From positions 1 through 18,811 of the forward strand of contig UQXK01000033.1 of assembly GCA_900544985.1 (NCBI GenBank): a stretch of 18,811 bases of DNA, read 5' to 3'. The notes beneath the pieces are model-generated. The model saw only the letters and a program-made list of their open reading frames with translations. It made no database searches and was not told where the DNA came from. Below are positions 7,465 through 14,755 of this stretch, piece by piece; within the stretch, counting starts at the first letter, position 1, and each line of letters opens with the position of its first letter. The DNA is from an uncultured Eubacteriales bacterium (GTDB taxonomy: Bacteria > Bacillota > Clostridia > Oscillospirales > CAG-272). A program made the position numbers and the translations under genes.

Positions 7465-7515
7465 ATGCGTTCACGCATACAAATATATTTTACCAAAAAA
7501 AGATAAAAAAATCAA
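7465..7515 (-). promoter_or_regulatory. Sigma-A promoter of the LiaF-like gene with a palindrome at the start point
   Basis: On the minus strand TTGATT (7510-7515), 17 bases, TAAAAT (7487-7492), with TGG before the -10 giving an extended -10. An inverted repeat ATGCGT-GA-ACGCAT (7465-7478) covers the expected transcription start (about 7480), where a repressor could bind or where a 5' hairpin would form. The -35 lies 10 bases after the spoIIE stop; I see no terminator between, so spoIIE transcripts may also read through. Confidence 0.7.
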
Positions 7516-7524
7516 TATAAAACA

Positions 7525-9948
7525 TCATCCCGCGTATTTGTTCATCTCCATATCGCCGCCGTCGGGAACTATCGCCGCCGCTCCCGATTTTTTTATGCGG
7601 AAAACGCCCACGCTCATATCGTCCGTGCGCTTGTTATAGAGCGCCGCGTCCGAAATTATGTTTTCGGCAAGTTTGCCCATATCCGTCATACGCTCGTTTT
7701 CGAGAAAATCTATTATATGCATCGAATTTTCGTCCTCTCCGAGCTCCGGGTCGTGGCAAACTCCGTCGGAACACATCACTATCACGTCTCCGTCACAAAG
7801 AGAAATTTCCGTCACCTCCGCGGAAACCTCCGGAAGAATCCCTATCGGCATAGTGCCGGAAGCTATCTTATAAACCGCGCCGTGCCTTACTATATACGAA
7901 GCGGCGGCTCCGCTCTTTGTAAACGACGCCGTTCCGCGCATAAGGTCTATTTCAAGCAGATCTATCGTGGAAAAACACTCCGTATTCTTGTTTCCGACAA
8001 ACATATTTATCATTTCGAGAGTAGTTGTTTTTTTGTTCCCCGAAGAAAGCATCTGCAAAAGAAAAGTTTTGCAGATCCCCGCTGTCAGGTCCGCTTCTTC
8101 CCCGCTTCCCATGCCGTCGCAGATAAAACCGTAGAAAAAATCGTCCCGCGATTCCGTAACGCCTATCGCGTCCCCGCAGACGCGCTCTCCTTTTTTGGCA
8201 CTCTGACGCCCCGCGTACTCCACCTCGAAAGCGCGCATACTTTCGAGCGTCATCGCCGCATTTCCCGATTCTATCGTATATTCGGGCGCGGTAAAGCCGC
8301 CTCCGCATATATTTTCGCAGAGCCTTTTTATATCCTTTGCTCCTATATCGGTTTTCAAAAGCTCTCTTCCCGTTGCGATTATGTATTTCTTTCTGTCTCC
8401 GCAGACAACGACGTTTTCGGCAAAAATACGGCTCTTTTCAAACGCGCGGGAGAGCTTTTCGGTAAGCGCCTTGTCTATCTTATACCCGGAAGCGCCGCCA
8501 ACTGCGTCCGATATTATCTTTGCCGCCGCTTCGTAATCGAAAGCGAAAATTTTCGTCTTGTCCGCTCTTGCCGTCTCCTCAAACATTTTTGTCGCGCGTG
8601 AATTTATGGCGGAGATTATAAGGTCCGTTTTTTCGCACCCTCTGCCCGTGAGAAAAATGCTTTTTTTATCGTCTATTTTTCCGCCTGCCATAAGCTTTTC
8701 GGTTATATTTACGACCATGTCCGATTCCCCGCCGAGCTTTTTGCATTCGGCTTTTTTCGGGCATTCTGCGCAAAATCCGCTTATGACCTCTTTGCACATC
8801 GACGAAAGCCTGTCCTTATCCGGTTTTCTGAATTTCTCGGACAGACTTCTTATCGCCAAAGAGAGAGAGGAGAGCATATTCGCGCGAAGCCCCGTGCTTA
8901 TTTCGCGTTCCTCTTCTCTCTTTTTCATCAATATTTCACGTATATTTCCCTTTTCGTCGCGATTCTCCCGCCTTGAATATGACAGCGGAAGCAGATCGAA
9001 TATCGCCGCCGTCGTCACTATTACAGCCGCAATTATTATTTCAGGCAAAAAATCCACAAGATGATCCGTATCGAGCGTATATATTCCGCCCAAAACGGTT
9101 ATTCCCACGGAAACAAGCCCCGATATAAGCGGCGAAAGCTCATAGAAAACGCCCGCGGCAAGTCCCGCAAACGCAAATATCACCGCAAAATCCCCGCCTG
9201 CGGCAAGTCCCACCAAAAGCCCGGTTACCGCCCCGCGCGATCCTTCTCCCGAATAACCGGAATAGAGAGTTATTATATACGCCATGACAAGGCTTACGGA
9301 TATTGTAAAAAATTCCACTCCCGAAAGAGACATCACGGCGCAGAACACAAGAGCCGCCCTTCCCGCCTCTCCCGCGCTCTGCTCCTTATATCTTTTATCG
9401 AACGCAAAAGAGAAAAGAAATGTGAAAAGCGCCGCCGCAAGCGTGCCGAAAACGCCCGCGAAAAGTTCGTAAAACGTTCCGCCCGAAATTATCCGCGATA
9501 TCGCGCTTATAAGATACGCAAACGAAGAGAGCAGAACTCGCACGCTTATATCGTCCCTTATAAAGAAAATATTTTCGGGGAGAATGCTTCCCGTCTTTTT
9601 TTCCGCGTTGCGCGACATAAGGAACGCGAAAAGATATCTGAGTCCCAGCGACATCGCGGCGAGCACCGTCGGAAGATAGAGAGACGCATTGCTCCTGTTT
9701 ACAAAAAGATATATAAGCACGCCCGAAAAAGATTGCAATGCATATTTCTCCGAAGAGCACACAAGACAAAGGCCGAGCGGATATGTATCAAACGGAAGCT
9801 TAGTTCCCGCGAACAAAAATCCGCCGAGAACCGACGCTATCGAATAGATTATATTCAAAAAAATCTTTTCCCTTTTGTCGCGTCTTCGTTTTTCTCCCCT
9901 TATTACAGAGGGAGCCAAAGTTTCTTTTTTCAATTTTTCGTCCGTCAT
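7525..9948 (-). CDS. spoIIE: Stage II sporulation protein E (PP2C-type phosphatase)
   Basis: A membrane phosphatase that in sporulating Bacillota dephosphorylates the anti-anti-sigma factor SpoIIAA, freeing sigma-F in the forespore. The 807 residues match the B. subtilis length closely. Residues 28-325 hold about ten hydrophobic segments. A linker with a helical segment (330-375) and a cysteine cluster CAECPKKAEC (393-402, common in clostridial SpoIIE) follows. The PP2C phosphatase domain spans about 575-787, with metal-binding acidic motifs VCGDA (D593), CDGMGSGEEA (D611), CSDGV (D728) and TDDMS (776-780). Start ATG with AAGGA about 10 bases upstream. It follows spoIVB on the same strand after a 269-base gap. 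In Bacillus spoIIE stands elsewhere, so this pairing is not the standard order. Confidence 0.96.
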   Translation of the reverse strand: MTDEKLKKETLAPSVIRGEKRRRDKREKIFLNIIYSIASVLGGFLFAGTKLPFDTYPLGLCLVCSSEKYALQSFSGVLIYLFVNRSNASLYLPTVLAAMSLGLRYLFAFLMSRNAEKKTGSILPENIFFIRDDISVRVLLSSFAYLISAISRIISGGTFYELFAGVFGTLAAALFTFLFSFAFDKRYKEQSAGEAGRAALVFCAVMSLSGVEFFTISVSLVMAYIITLYSGYSGEGSRGAVTGLLVGLAAGGDFAVIFAFAGLAAGVFYELSPLISGLVSVGITVLGGIYTLDTDHLVDFLPEIIIAAVIVTTAAIFDLLPLSYSRRENRDEKGNIREILMKKREEEREISTGLRANMLSSLSLAIRSLSEKFRKPDKDRLSSMCKEVISGFCAECPKKAECKKLGGESDMVVNITEKLMAGGKIDDKKSIFLTGRGCEKTDLIISAINSRATKMFEETARADKTKIFAFDYEAAAKIISDAVGGASGYKIDKALTEKLSRAFEKSRIFAENVVVCGDRKKYIIATGRELLKTDIGAKDIKRLCENICGGGFTAPEYTIESGNAAMTLESMRAFEVEYAGRQSAKKGERVCGDAIGVTESRDDFFYGFICDGMGSGEEADLTAGICKTFLLQMLSSGNKKTTTLEMINMFVGNKNTECFSTIDLLEIDLMRGTASFTKSGAAASYIVRHGAVYKIASGTMPIGILPEVSAEVTEISLCDGDVIVMCSDGVCHDPELGEDENSMHIIDFLENERMTDMGKLAENIISDAALYNKRTDDMSVGVFRIKKSGAAAIVPDGGDMEMNKYAG

Positions 9949-10087
9949 CTTTTTAATATCCTTTTCTTTTTTGTAAAATCAAAGTCAAAGGCATATGTGT
10001 CTTCCGCGGCAGTCCGTGCTCCGGCTTTTTGCGCACGGATCTTATCGGCAAAAAACACTTTTCCCTGTTTTCTAAATAATAACAAAT

Positions 10088-10174
10088 ATATCCTCCGAAG
10101 CGTGTCGATAACGGCAAAGGGAAAAAAATTTCTTTTTGCGATTTGTCATCGATTTTCCACATATCGGAGGATAT
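10088..10174. repeat. Long inverted repeat between spoIVB and spoIIE
   Basis: Perfect 11-bp arms ATATCCTCCGA (10088-10098) and TCGGAGGATAT (10164-10174). Inside lies a second stem (GCAAAGGGAAA with TTTCTTTTTGC, near 10112-10137) that is complete only with G.U pairs in plus-strand RNA. The rest of the 269-base gap contains a 7-bp stem around TCCGTGC/GCACGGA (near 10012-10038). No promoter is clear. The function could be spoIIE regulation or termination, but this is not resolved. Confidence 0.4.
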
Positions 10175-10217
10175 TATTTTTACATATAAGATTTTTTGCC
10201 GATTTTTGCGTGCATTT

Positions 10218-11297
10218 TTATGCTGCCGTCATGATTCCGTCGGAAAGAGTTATCTCGGATAACATATTTTCTATCAATATACCGTATCCGCGCGTAGGAT
10301 CAGACACCATAACATGAGTGACCGCTCCCACAAGATATCCGTCCTGAACAACAGGGCTTCCGCTCATTCCCTGTACTATTCCACCCGTTTTTTCAAGAAG
10401 GTTTTTATCGGTTATTTCAACGGTGAAATTTTTCTGTCCGCCGTTCTCGTCAAGAGAAGAGATATTCACCTCATATTCGGCGCGCCCCCCACCGTCAACC
10501 GTCGTATATATATACGCCTTGCCCGTATGGAGTTTGCCGCGTCCACAGGCGGGAAATACAAAGTCCTTTATTTCGGAGGGAACTTCCGAAAGCAGTCCCA
10601 CTATACCGGAATAGCTGTTGACCGTTATTTTCCCCGTCTTTTTTCCGGAAAAGAAACCTCGAAGCTCTCCGGGAGAGCCGCACTTGCCTTTGATTATATC
10701 GGTAAGCACGACGTCTTCACACGAACCGTACGAAAGAGGAACAAGCTCTCCGGATTCGGGATCGCATATTCCGTGCCCGAGTCCCGCAAAGATTCCCGTT
10801 TCCGGATCTATAAACGTCATAGTGCCTATCCCCGCCGCGCTGTCGCGTGCAAGTACGCCTATTTTATAGACGCCGCCTTTATCGGCGACAGCCTTGACAT
10901 TTATATTTTTTTCTTTGCCGGAGCGCATTATAAGGACAGTCATCTCCTTACCGCCGCTTTTTTCAACGGCTTCGCAAAGAGATTTTGCACTGCTTATCTT
11001 TTCTCCGTTTACGGATATTATGACGTCACCTTTACGAAGTCCCGCATCAGACCCCGGGCTTGCCGAAGAATTTTCCGAAACAACTTTCGTAAGGTTTACT
11101 ATTATGACGCCGTCCGTATGAAGTCTTACTCCGAATGGTACGCCCGCCGCTATAAGCATCTTGCCTTTTTCATAAGAAACAGCGGTGTATTCTTCGCTTG
11201 AAACGTCATAAGCAAAGCTTCTCGAAAATCCCATCACAGCAAGAGCAAAAAACGCCGCCGCAAAAAATATTGTTGCCGCTTTTTTTGTTTTTGACAT
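10218..11297 (-). CDS. spoIVB: SpoIVB serine peptidase (S55)
   Basis: A forespore-secreted serine peptidase that starts the sigma-K checkpoint by cleaving SpoIVFA (established in B. subtilis). 359 residues. An N-terminal signal or anchor segment is at 7-30. A PDZ domain lies at about 60-138 (AGLRKGDVIISVNGEKI). The SpoIVB peptidase domain follows: GLGHGI (172-177) supplies the catalytic His175, and GMSGSP (310-315) the Ser312. The motif HVMVSDPTRGYGI (328-340) near the end is also characteristic. The only upstream purine stretch is a weak GGGAAG. In many Clostridia spoIVB is followed by spo0A; here spoIIE follows. Confidence 0.96.
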   Translation of the reverse strand: MSKTKKAATIFFAAAFFALAVMGFSRSFAYDVSSEEYTAVSYEKGKMLIAAGVPFGVRLHTDGVIIVNLTKVVSENSSASPGSDAGLRKGDVIISVNGEKISSAKSLCEAVEKSGGKEMTVLIMRSGKEKNINVKAVADKGGVYKIGVLARDSAAGIGTMTFIDPETGIFAGLGHGICDPESGELVPLSYGSCEDVVLTDIIKGKCGSPGELRGFFSGKKTGKITVNSYSGIVGLLSEVPSEIKDFVFPACGRGKLHTGKAYIYTTVDGGGRAEYEVNISSLDENGGQKNFTVEITDKNLLEKTGGIVQGMSGSPVVQDGYLVGAVTHVMVSDPTRGYGILIENMLSEITLSDGIMTAA

Positions 11298-11337
11298 ATT
11301 TTCGCTTCCCGGCGGCTTTTTCTAATGGTATAAAATT

Positions 11338-11506
11338 ATGTCGCCGCCGCCCTGCGACATAAGGACGCTCTTTTAACGTCCGCTTTTAATTTGCGACACT
11401 CGGGGATATTTATGTGTAACAATTTTTTTGCGCTCTGCCATATTTATTTTATTTTTGATTTTGTTTCAAATCGCTTTCCGAAGCAAGTCGCTGTACGACT
11501 TATTTT
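11338..11506. other. Intergenic region between spoIVB and the SLOG gene, several hairpins, no gene
   Basis: It contains ATGTCGC-9 nt-GCGACAT (11338-11360), GGACG-9 nt-CGTCC (11363-11381) and AAGTCG-CTGTA-CGACTT followed by ATTTTT (11485-11506). TGTCGCA occurs twice on the minus strand (11355-11361 and about 11391-11398), upstream of spoIVB. The third hairpin could end plus-strand transcription. A 61-codon reading frame at 11391-11576 lacks a ribosome-binding site and is not called. Confidence 0.4.
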
Positions 11507-11568
11507 TCATCATTTCATCGATTATTATCCAATTTTCGACTTATTTTTTATGATTTTTCAAATTTTTG

Positions 11569-11577
11569 TGATATAAT
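11569..11577 (+). promoter_or_regulatory. Extended -10 promoter of the SLOG gene
   Basis: TGATATAAT (11569-11577): consensus TATAAT preceded by the TGn extension. The -35 is poor (TTATGA, 18 bases away), as often with extended -10 promoters. The expected start near 11584 coincides with the first hairpin at 11583-11601. Confidence 0.65.
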
Positions 11578-11582
11578 AATCC

Positions 11583-11692
11583 CACAAGCGGAACGCTTGT
11601 GTTTTACCGTACAAAAAACAAGCACAAACTTCAAAGGGATATAGCCATAGTTTAAATTACGATGTGATTATCTCACAAATGGCACATTTGTG
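11583..11692 (+). repeat. Two related covarying hairpins in the SLOG gene leader
   Basis: Hairpin 1: CACAAGCG-GAA-CGCTTGTG (11583-11601). Hairpin 2: CACAAATG-GCA-CATTTGTG (11674-11692). Both have 8-bp perfect stems and 3-base loops, and both are followed by a similar TTT..CC.TA.AAAAAACA tail. The three inner stem positions differ (GCG versus ATG) with matching changes on the other strand, so pairing is preserved. Period is 91 bases. They lie in the 178-base leader of the SLOG gene. Confidence 0.6.
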
Positions 11693-11761
11693 TTTCGCCA
11701 TATAAAAAACAGTTGCACATAAAAAATTTACATATATAAGATTTACAAAAAAGGAGTTTTT

Positions 11762-12118
11762 ATGCGTGTCGCAATAATCGGATCGCGCAGTATCGAACAA
11801 AATCATCTGCAAAAATTCGCATATGAAAAAATATGCGAAAACGTCCCGGCAAACGTAACGGAAATAGTCAGCGGCGGCGCCATCGGAATAGATACGCTCG
11901 CCGAAAAATTCGCAAAAAGCAACGGAATAAAAACAAAAATTTTTCTTCCGGATTATGACAAATACGGAAAACGCGCGCCGATAATAAGAAACGACGAAAT
12001 AATTTCGTATGCGCAGTACGTCATAGCGCTCTGGGACGGAAAAAGCCACGGCACGGCGTACACAATATCAAAATGTGTGGAAAACGGCGTGCCTGTGAGA
12101 ATAATCCCGCTTCCTTAA
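11762..12118 (+). CDS. Stand-alone SLOG-family protein (DUF2493/YspA-like)
   Basis: 118-residue soluble protein made of a single Rossmann-like SLOG domain. Seen motifs: GSR at 7-9 in the first beta-alpha turn, SGGAIGIDTLAE (37-48), YGKRAPIIRN (68-77) and WDGKSHGT (91-98). This is the set of nucleotide-binding motifs in the YspA/cpYpsA-related SLOG group, distantly related to DprA and LOG proteins. SLOG domains are thought to bind nucleotides or their derivatives; the function of stand-alone members is not settled. The start has AAAGGAG 6 bases upstream. It is a one-gene unit with its own promoter (11569-11577) and terminator (12124-12151), on the strand opposite to its neighbours. It is too short, and lacks the domains, to be DprA itself. 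Confidence 0.88.
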   Translation: MRVAIIGSRSIEQNHLQKFAYEKICENVPANVTEIVSGGAIGIDTLAEKFAKSNGIKTKIFLPDYDKYGKRAPIIRNDEIISYAQYVIALWDGKSHGTAYTISKCVENGVPVRIIPLP

Positions 12119-12123
12119 ATAAA

Positions 12124-12151
12124 TAAAAAACGCGGATTTCTCCGCGTTTTT
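12124..12151 (+). terminator. Intrinsic terminator of the SLOG gene
   Basis: A-run, CGCGGA-TTTC-TCCGCG stem-loop, then TTTTTT, starting 5 bases after the stop codon. It is symmetrical enough to work on both strands. Confidence 0.92.
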
Positions 12152-12165
12152 TGTGTTCGTTGTCA

Positions 12166-12300
12166 GTTGGGGCTTCCGCCCCCAAACCCGGACCAAAGGA
12201 CTTTTTGTAAAAAGTCCTTTGGAATCTCAAAAACTCCATTAAAATGAAGTGGTGTTTTTGAGCAAAGTTCTCATGTCTACCTTTCTTAGGGGGAAAGGTA
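12166..12300 (+). repeat. Intergenic hairpin repeat, copy D
   Basis: Four consecutive hairpins. GGGGC-TTCC-GCCCC lies near 12168-12181. A perfect 14-bp stem follows (CCAAAGGACTTTTT, 12193-12206, with 12209-12222). Next is a 13-bp stem with one mismatch (12226-12238 with 12250-12262), and last an 8-bp stem TACCTTTC/GAAAGGTA (12278-12285 with 12293-12300). It ends 9 bases before the stop of the minus-strand gene at 12309. Copies F (71-127) and E (12998-13106) share the order and orientation. Confidence 0.6.
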
Positions 12301-12308
12301 AGGGCTAT

Positions 12309-12869
12309 TTATTTTAACACTTTATCTAAAAAATATCTTGCTCCGCATATATGCACATTTCTGAACAGTATATCACCGTCCATTAAAATATTTATCTGCG
12401 TACCGGAAACCTTGGATACAAAACGAGGAGCCGGATTGACAATAACATACTTTGATATCCCGTCCGGACCATCAAAGTCAAAATTCATATTGTATTTTTT
12501 CAAATTATACACACGGTCCACGCACGCCGCATAAGTTTTAATATTTGCAGAATGTCTGTTCGGGATAAATACTCCTCTTTTTTCAACAACAATTTCCATT
12601 TTTTCTTCATTCGGGAAATGATATCTCACCCTGCGAAAAGGAGTAGTCAAAATACAAATATCAAAATTCACTCCATTAAAGCTTAATTCAATATCAGTTT
12701 TGCCATTCGGGATAAGGACAGAAGAAATGATATTGCGTTTAAAACAAATGTTTTCACCGCATTTTGATTTAATCTTTGCTATAAAAATAATTCTTTTAAT
12801 CAAAAGATAAATATATATTAAAAAAACAAGTGCTATCAATATCAAAAGAATATAAATGAATAACAGCAT
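12309..12869 (-). CDS. Hypothetical membrane-anchored protein
   Basis: 186 residues from the chosen start; not recognised. A single hydrophobic segment at residues 2-24 (LLFIYILLILIALVFLIYIY) is followed by basic residues (KRIIFIAKIK), which suggests a membrane anchor with the rest in the cytoplasm. The remainder (about 35-186) looks like a mixed, mostly beta soluble domain without motifs I know. ATG 12869 has TAGGTGA 4-5 bases upstream; an ATG at 12923 would add 18 residues but has no ribosome-binding site. The coding sequence is visibly richer in A and T than its neighbours and leans on ATA, AAA and TTT codons. Copies of the same intergenic repeat flank it (12166-12300 and 12998-13106). Both facts would fit recent acquisition, but neither proves it. 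No promoter is clear upstream. Confidence 0.7.
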   Translation of the reverse strand: MLLFIYILLILIALVFLIYIYLLIKRIIFIAKIKSKCGENICFKRNIISSVLIPNGKTDIELSFNGVNFDICILTTPFRRVRYHFPNEEKMEIVVEKRGVFIPNRHSANIKTYAACVDRVYNLKKYNMNFDFDGPDGISKYVIVNPAPRFVSKVSGTQINILMDGDILFRNVHICGARYFLDKVLK

Positions 12870-12997
12870 TGCATCACCTACTTTTTTATAAAAAATAAAA
12901 ACTATCTCTTGGTTTGAAAACAAGCAAAAATCTCTTCAAAATATAATCGTTTCTTTTATCTTACCTTTCTCATGAAGAATATTAAATTATCCCAAAA

Positions 12998-13106
12998 GGG
13001 ACTTTTCTTTTGAAAAGTCCCCTTGAACTTAAAAAACTTCACTCAAATAAATTGGTATGTTCGGTGCAAAGTTCTTTGGCACACCTTTCTCCGAAAGAAA
13101 GGTGTG
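12998..13106 (+). repeat. Intergenic hairpin repeat, copy E
   Basis: A 10-bp stem (GGGACTTTTC, 12998-13007, with 13012-13021), an AAAAACTTC stretch, then a perfect 11-bp stem (CACACCTTTCT, 13080-13090, with 13096-13106). The last stem touches the flotillin stop codon at 13107. The central second hairpin of copy D is not preserved here. No U-tract follows on the minus strand, so it is not a standard terminator. Confidence 0.6.
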
Positions 13107-14537
13107 TTATTCGGGAGCTACTTCGCTTTCGGAATCATCTTTTTTAGCAGAAGTTCCGAGCGCAGCCTTTCCGCCTGCGAATCCCGCGATAAGACCCGAA
13201 AGATCTATACCCGTGGATTCTTTAACGCCCTCCATTATCTGGTTTGCGCTGTTCATTACATCGCGTACAACCTTTGTGGAGTTGCCGTCGCCGTACATAA
13301 CGATCTTATCCGTGCGGGTAAGAGGAGCAGCGGCATTCTTGACAACTTCGGGAAGAGCGTTGAGGTACATTTCGAGAACGGAAGCTTCGCCCATTTTCTT
13401 CTGAGCTTCTGCCTTCTTTTCGATAGCCTCGGCTTCTGCAAGACCCTTTGCACGGATACCTGCGGCTTCCTGTTCCATAGCGTATCTGAGAGCTTCTGCT
13501 TCTGCTTTCTTTGCTTCGGCAGCCTGCATAGCTTCGTATTTTTTCGCGTCTGCTTCGCGCTGACGTTTTACAAGCTCTGCTTCCGCTTCTTTTTCAGACT
13601 GATATTTCATAGCGTCTGCTTGCTTTTTGATGTTCGCTTCAAGCTGTCTTTCTTTTATGGCGATGTCTTTTTCCGCAAGTTCTGCTTCTTTTTCACGGCG
13701 GGCGATATCCGCTGTCGTCTTAGCTATCTCTATTGTCTTTCTCTGATTTTCTTCCTGAATGGAATATGCAGCGTCAGCCTCTGCCTTCTTGGTGTCGGCT
13801 TTGACTTTCATGTCAGCCTGCTGTACTGCGAGTTCCGCGTTCTGTTCGGCAATCTTCTTCTCTGCCTGAACTTTTACGGCGTTGGATTCCTCCTGCGCTC
13901 TTGCCGTTGCGATTGCAATGTCTCTTTGAGCATTCGCTTTTGCGATCTGCGCGTTCTTTCTTATCTGCTCTACGTTGTCTATACCCATGTTCTCTATCGT
14001 GCCCGCGGCGTCTTTAAAGTTCTGGATATTGAAGTTTACAACCTCTATACCGAGCTTCTGCATATCGGGAACGACGTTTTCGGTTATCTTTTTGGCAACG
14101 CCCTGGCGGTCCTGAACCATTTCTTTAAGACCGACAGAACCGACGATCTCACGCATATTACCTTCGAGAACCTGCGTAACAAGGCTTATAAGTTCCTGCT
14201 GGCGCATACCGAGAAGAGCTTCTGCGGCGCGTTTGAGATATTCGGGATCGGAAGAAACTTTGATGTTCGCGACGCCGTCAACGCTTACGTTGATAAATTC
14301 GTTTGTGGGAACTGCTTCCGATGTTTTAACGTCGACCTGCATAACGCGAAGCGAAAGTTTGTCGACACGCTCGAAGAACGGAACGCGCCAACCCGCTTTA
14401 CCTATGAGTATACGTTTGCGTCCGAGACCTGAAATTATGTATGCTGTGTCGGGCGGAGCTTTCAAATAGCCGAGTGCGACAAAAGCAACAATAACAAAGA
14501 CTGCGGCTGCTATCGGGATGATGATTTGATAAGGCAT
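13107..14537 (-). CDS. Flotillin-like SPFH/Band 7 protein (FloT/YuaG type)
   Basis: 476 residues. Residues 4-24 are a hydrophobic membrane segment. An SPFH/Band 7 domain follows at about 25-190 (GKAGWRVPFFERVDKLSLRVMQVDVKT pattern). A long coiled coil from about 190 to 385 is very rich in Ala, Glu and Lys (repeated EAEA, AEAKKAEAEA). A C-terminal part ends in an acidic tail (KKDDSESEVAPE). Bacterial flotillins assemble into membrane microdomains and affect fluidity and the assembly of signalling and secretion complexes; the long EA-rich coil is closer to FloT/YuaG than to FloA. Start: ATG preceded by AGGAGG with 6-7 bases between. The gene is alone (no NfeD partner next to it). It is expressed through the leader at 14618-14749, so its level is probably set by transcription attenuation. 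Confidence 0.95.
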   Translation of the reverse strand: MPYQIIIPIAAAVFVIVAFVALGYLKAPPDTAYIISGLGRKRILIGKAGWRVPFFERVDKLSLRVMQVDVKTSEAVPTNEFINVSVDGVANIKVSSDPEYLKRAAEALLGMRQQELISLVTQVLEGNMREIVGSVGLKEMVQDRQGVAKKITENVVPDMQKLGIEVVNFNIQNFKDAAGTIENMGIDNVEQIRKNAQIAKANAQRDIAIATARAQEESNAVKVQAEKKIAEQNAELAVQQADMKVKADTKKAEADAAYSIQEENQRKTIEIAKTTADIARREKEAELAEKDIAIKERQLEANIKKQADAMKYQSEKEAEAELVKRQREADAKKYEAMQAAEAKKAEAEALRYAMEQEAAGIRAKGLAEAEAIEKKAEAQKKMGEASVLEMYLNALPEVVKNAAAPLTRTDKIVMYGDGNSTKVVRDVMNSANQIMEGVKESTGIDLSGLIAGFAGGKAALGTSAKKDDSESEVAPE

Positions 14538-14588
14538 AAAAGATCCTCCTAATAAAATTATTTTTGTTTCTTATCTTTTTGGGGAGAG

Positions 14589-14617
14589 AGTATATCGGAA
14601 GTCGACCCCGTTATACT
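14589..14617 (-). other. Hairpin between the leader terminator and the flotillin gene
   Basis: AGTATA (14589-14594) pairs with TATACT (14612-14617) around a 17-base interior that can add CGG/CCG pairs. It would exist only in read-through transcripts and lies about 50 bases before the start codon. Confidence 0.4.
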
Positions 14618-14654
14618 AAAAAAAGACTTTTACTGTTTGTGCAGTAAAAGTCTT
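14618..14654 (-). terminator. Intrinsic terminator inside the flotillin leader
   Basis: A perfect 13-bp stem (AAGACTTTTACTG, with CAGTAAAAGTCTT) around a 6-base loop, followed by seven T on the minus strand. It lies about 80 bases before the start codon, so it must be read through for the gene to be expressed. Confidence 0.93.
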
Positions 14655-14749
14655 GTAAAATCATTAAAGATTCCCGTACACCGAGCGATCGCTGTCATGA
14701 CGATATACGGGCACTACCTTTTACCGGTAATGTACTACTCCCTTTTGAC
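14618..14749 (-). ncRNA. Structured leader of the flotillin gene, candidate riboswitch or attenuator
   Basis: About 132 nt from the expected transcription start to the U-tract. On the RNA: an outer pairing UCA..AAAG with CUUU..UGA (near 14742-14748 with 14661-14669), then the unpaired-looking GGGAGUAGUA. Hairpin CAUUACC-GGUAAAA-GGUAGUG (about 14712-14732) comes next, followed by a hairpin closed by CCCGUA/UACGGG (14673-14711) holding a 27-nt interior, and then the terminator. CGGUAAAAG in the first hairpin (14718-14726) is complementary to CUUUUACUG in the terminator's 5' arm (14642-14650) over 9 pairs. An antiterminator can therefore form instead of both hairpins. GGGAGUAG recalls the start of the yybP-ykoY manganese riboswitch, but its ACCGGCUUUG-type loop is not evident, so I leave the class open. 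Confidence 0.7.
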
Positions 14750-14755
14750 GATTAT

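Noticed and set aside
9953..10162. 69-codon minus-strand frame between spoIVB and spoIIE
   Set aside because: No Shine-Dalgarno sequence, no domain, and it overlaps the inverted repeat.
9061..10317. 418-codon plus-strand frame opposite spoIIE
   Set aside because: Extremely basic (Arg/Lys) antisense frame without motif; spoIIE is well supported on the other strand.
11391..11576. 61-codon plus-strand frame before the SLOG gene
   Set aside because: Phe/Ile-rich product of AT-rich DNA, no ribosome-binding site, and it ends inside the SLOG promoter.
11762..12118. Calling the small SLOG gene dprA
   Set aside because: Only 118 residues with DUF2493-type motifs; DprA is about three times longer and has extra domains.
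13023..14432. 469-codon plus-strand frame opposite the flotillin gene
   Set aside because: Cys- and Phe-rich low-complexity translation produced by the Ala/Glu/Lys-rich flotillin coil read backwards; no ribosome-binding site or domain.
14618..14749. T-box leader as an explanation for the flotillin leader
   Set aside because: No TGGNACCGCG T-box sequence is present, and the gene is not an amino-acid-related target.
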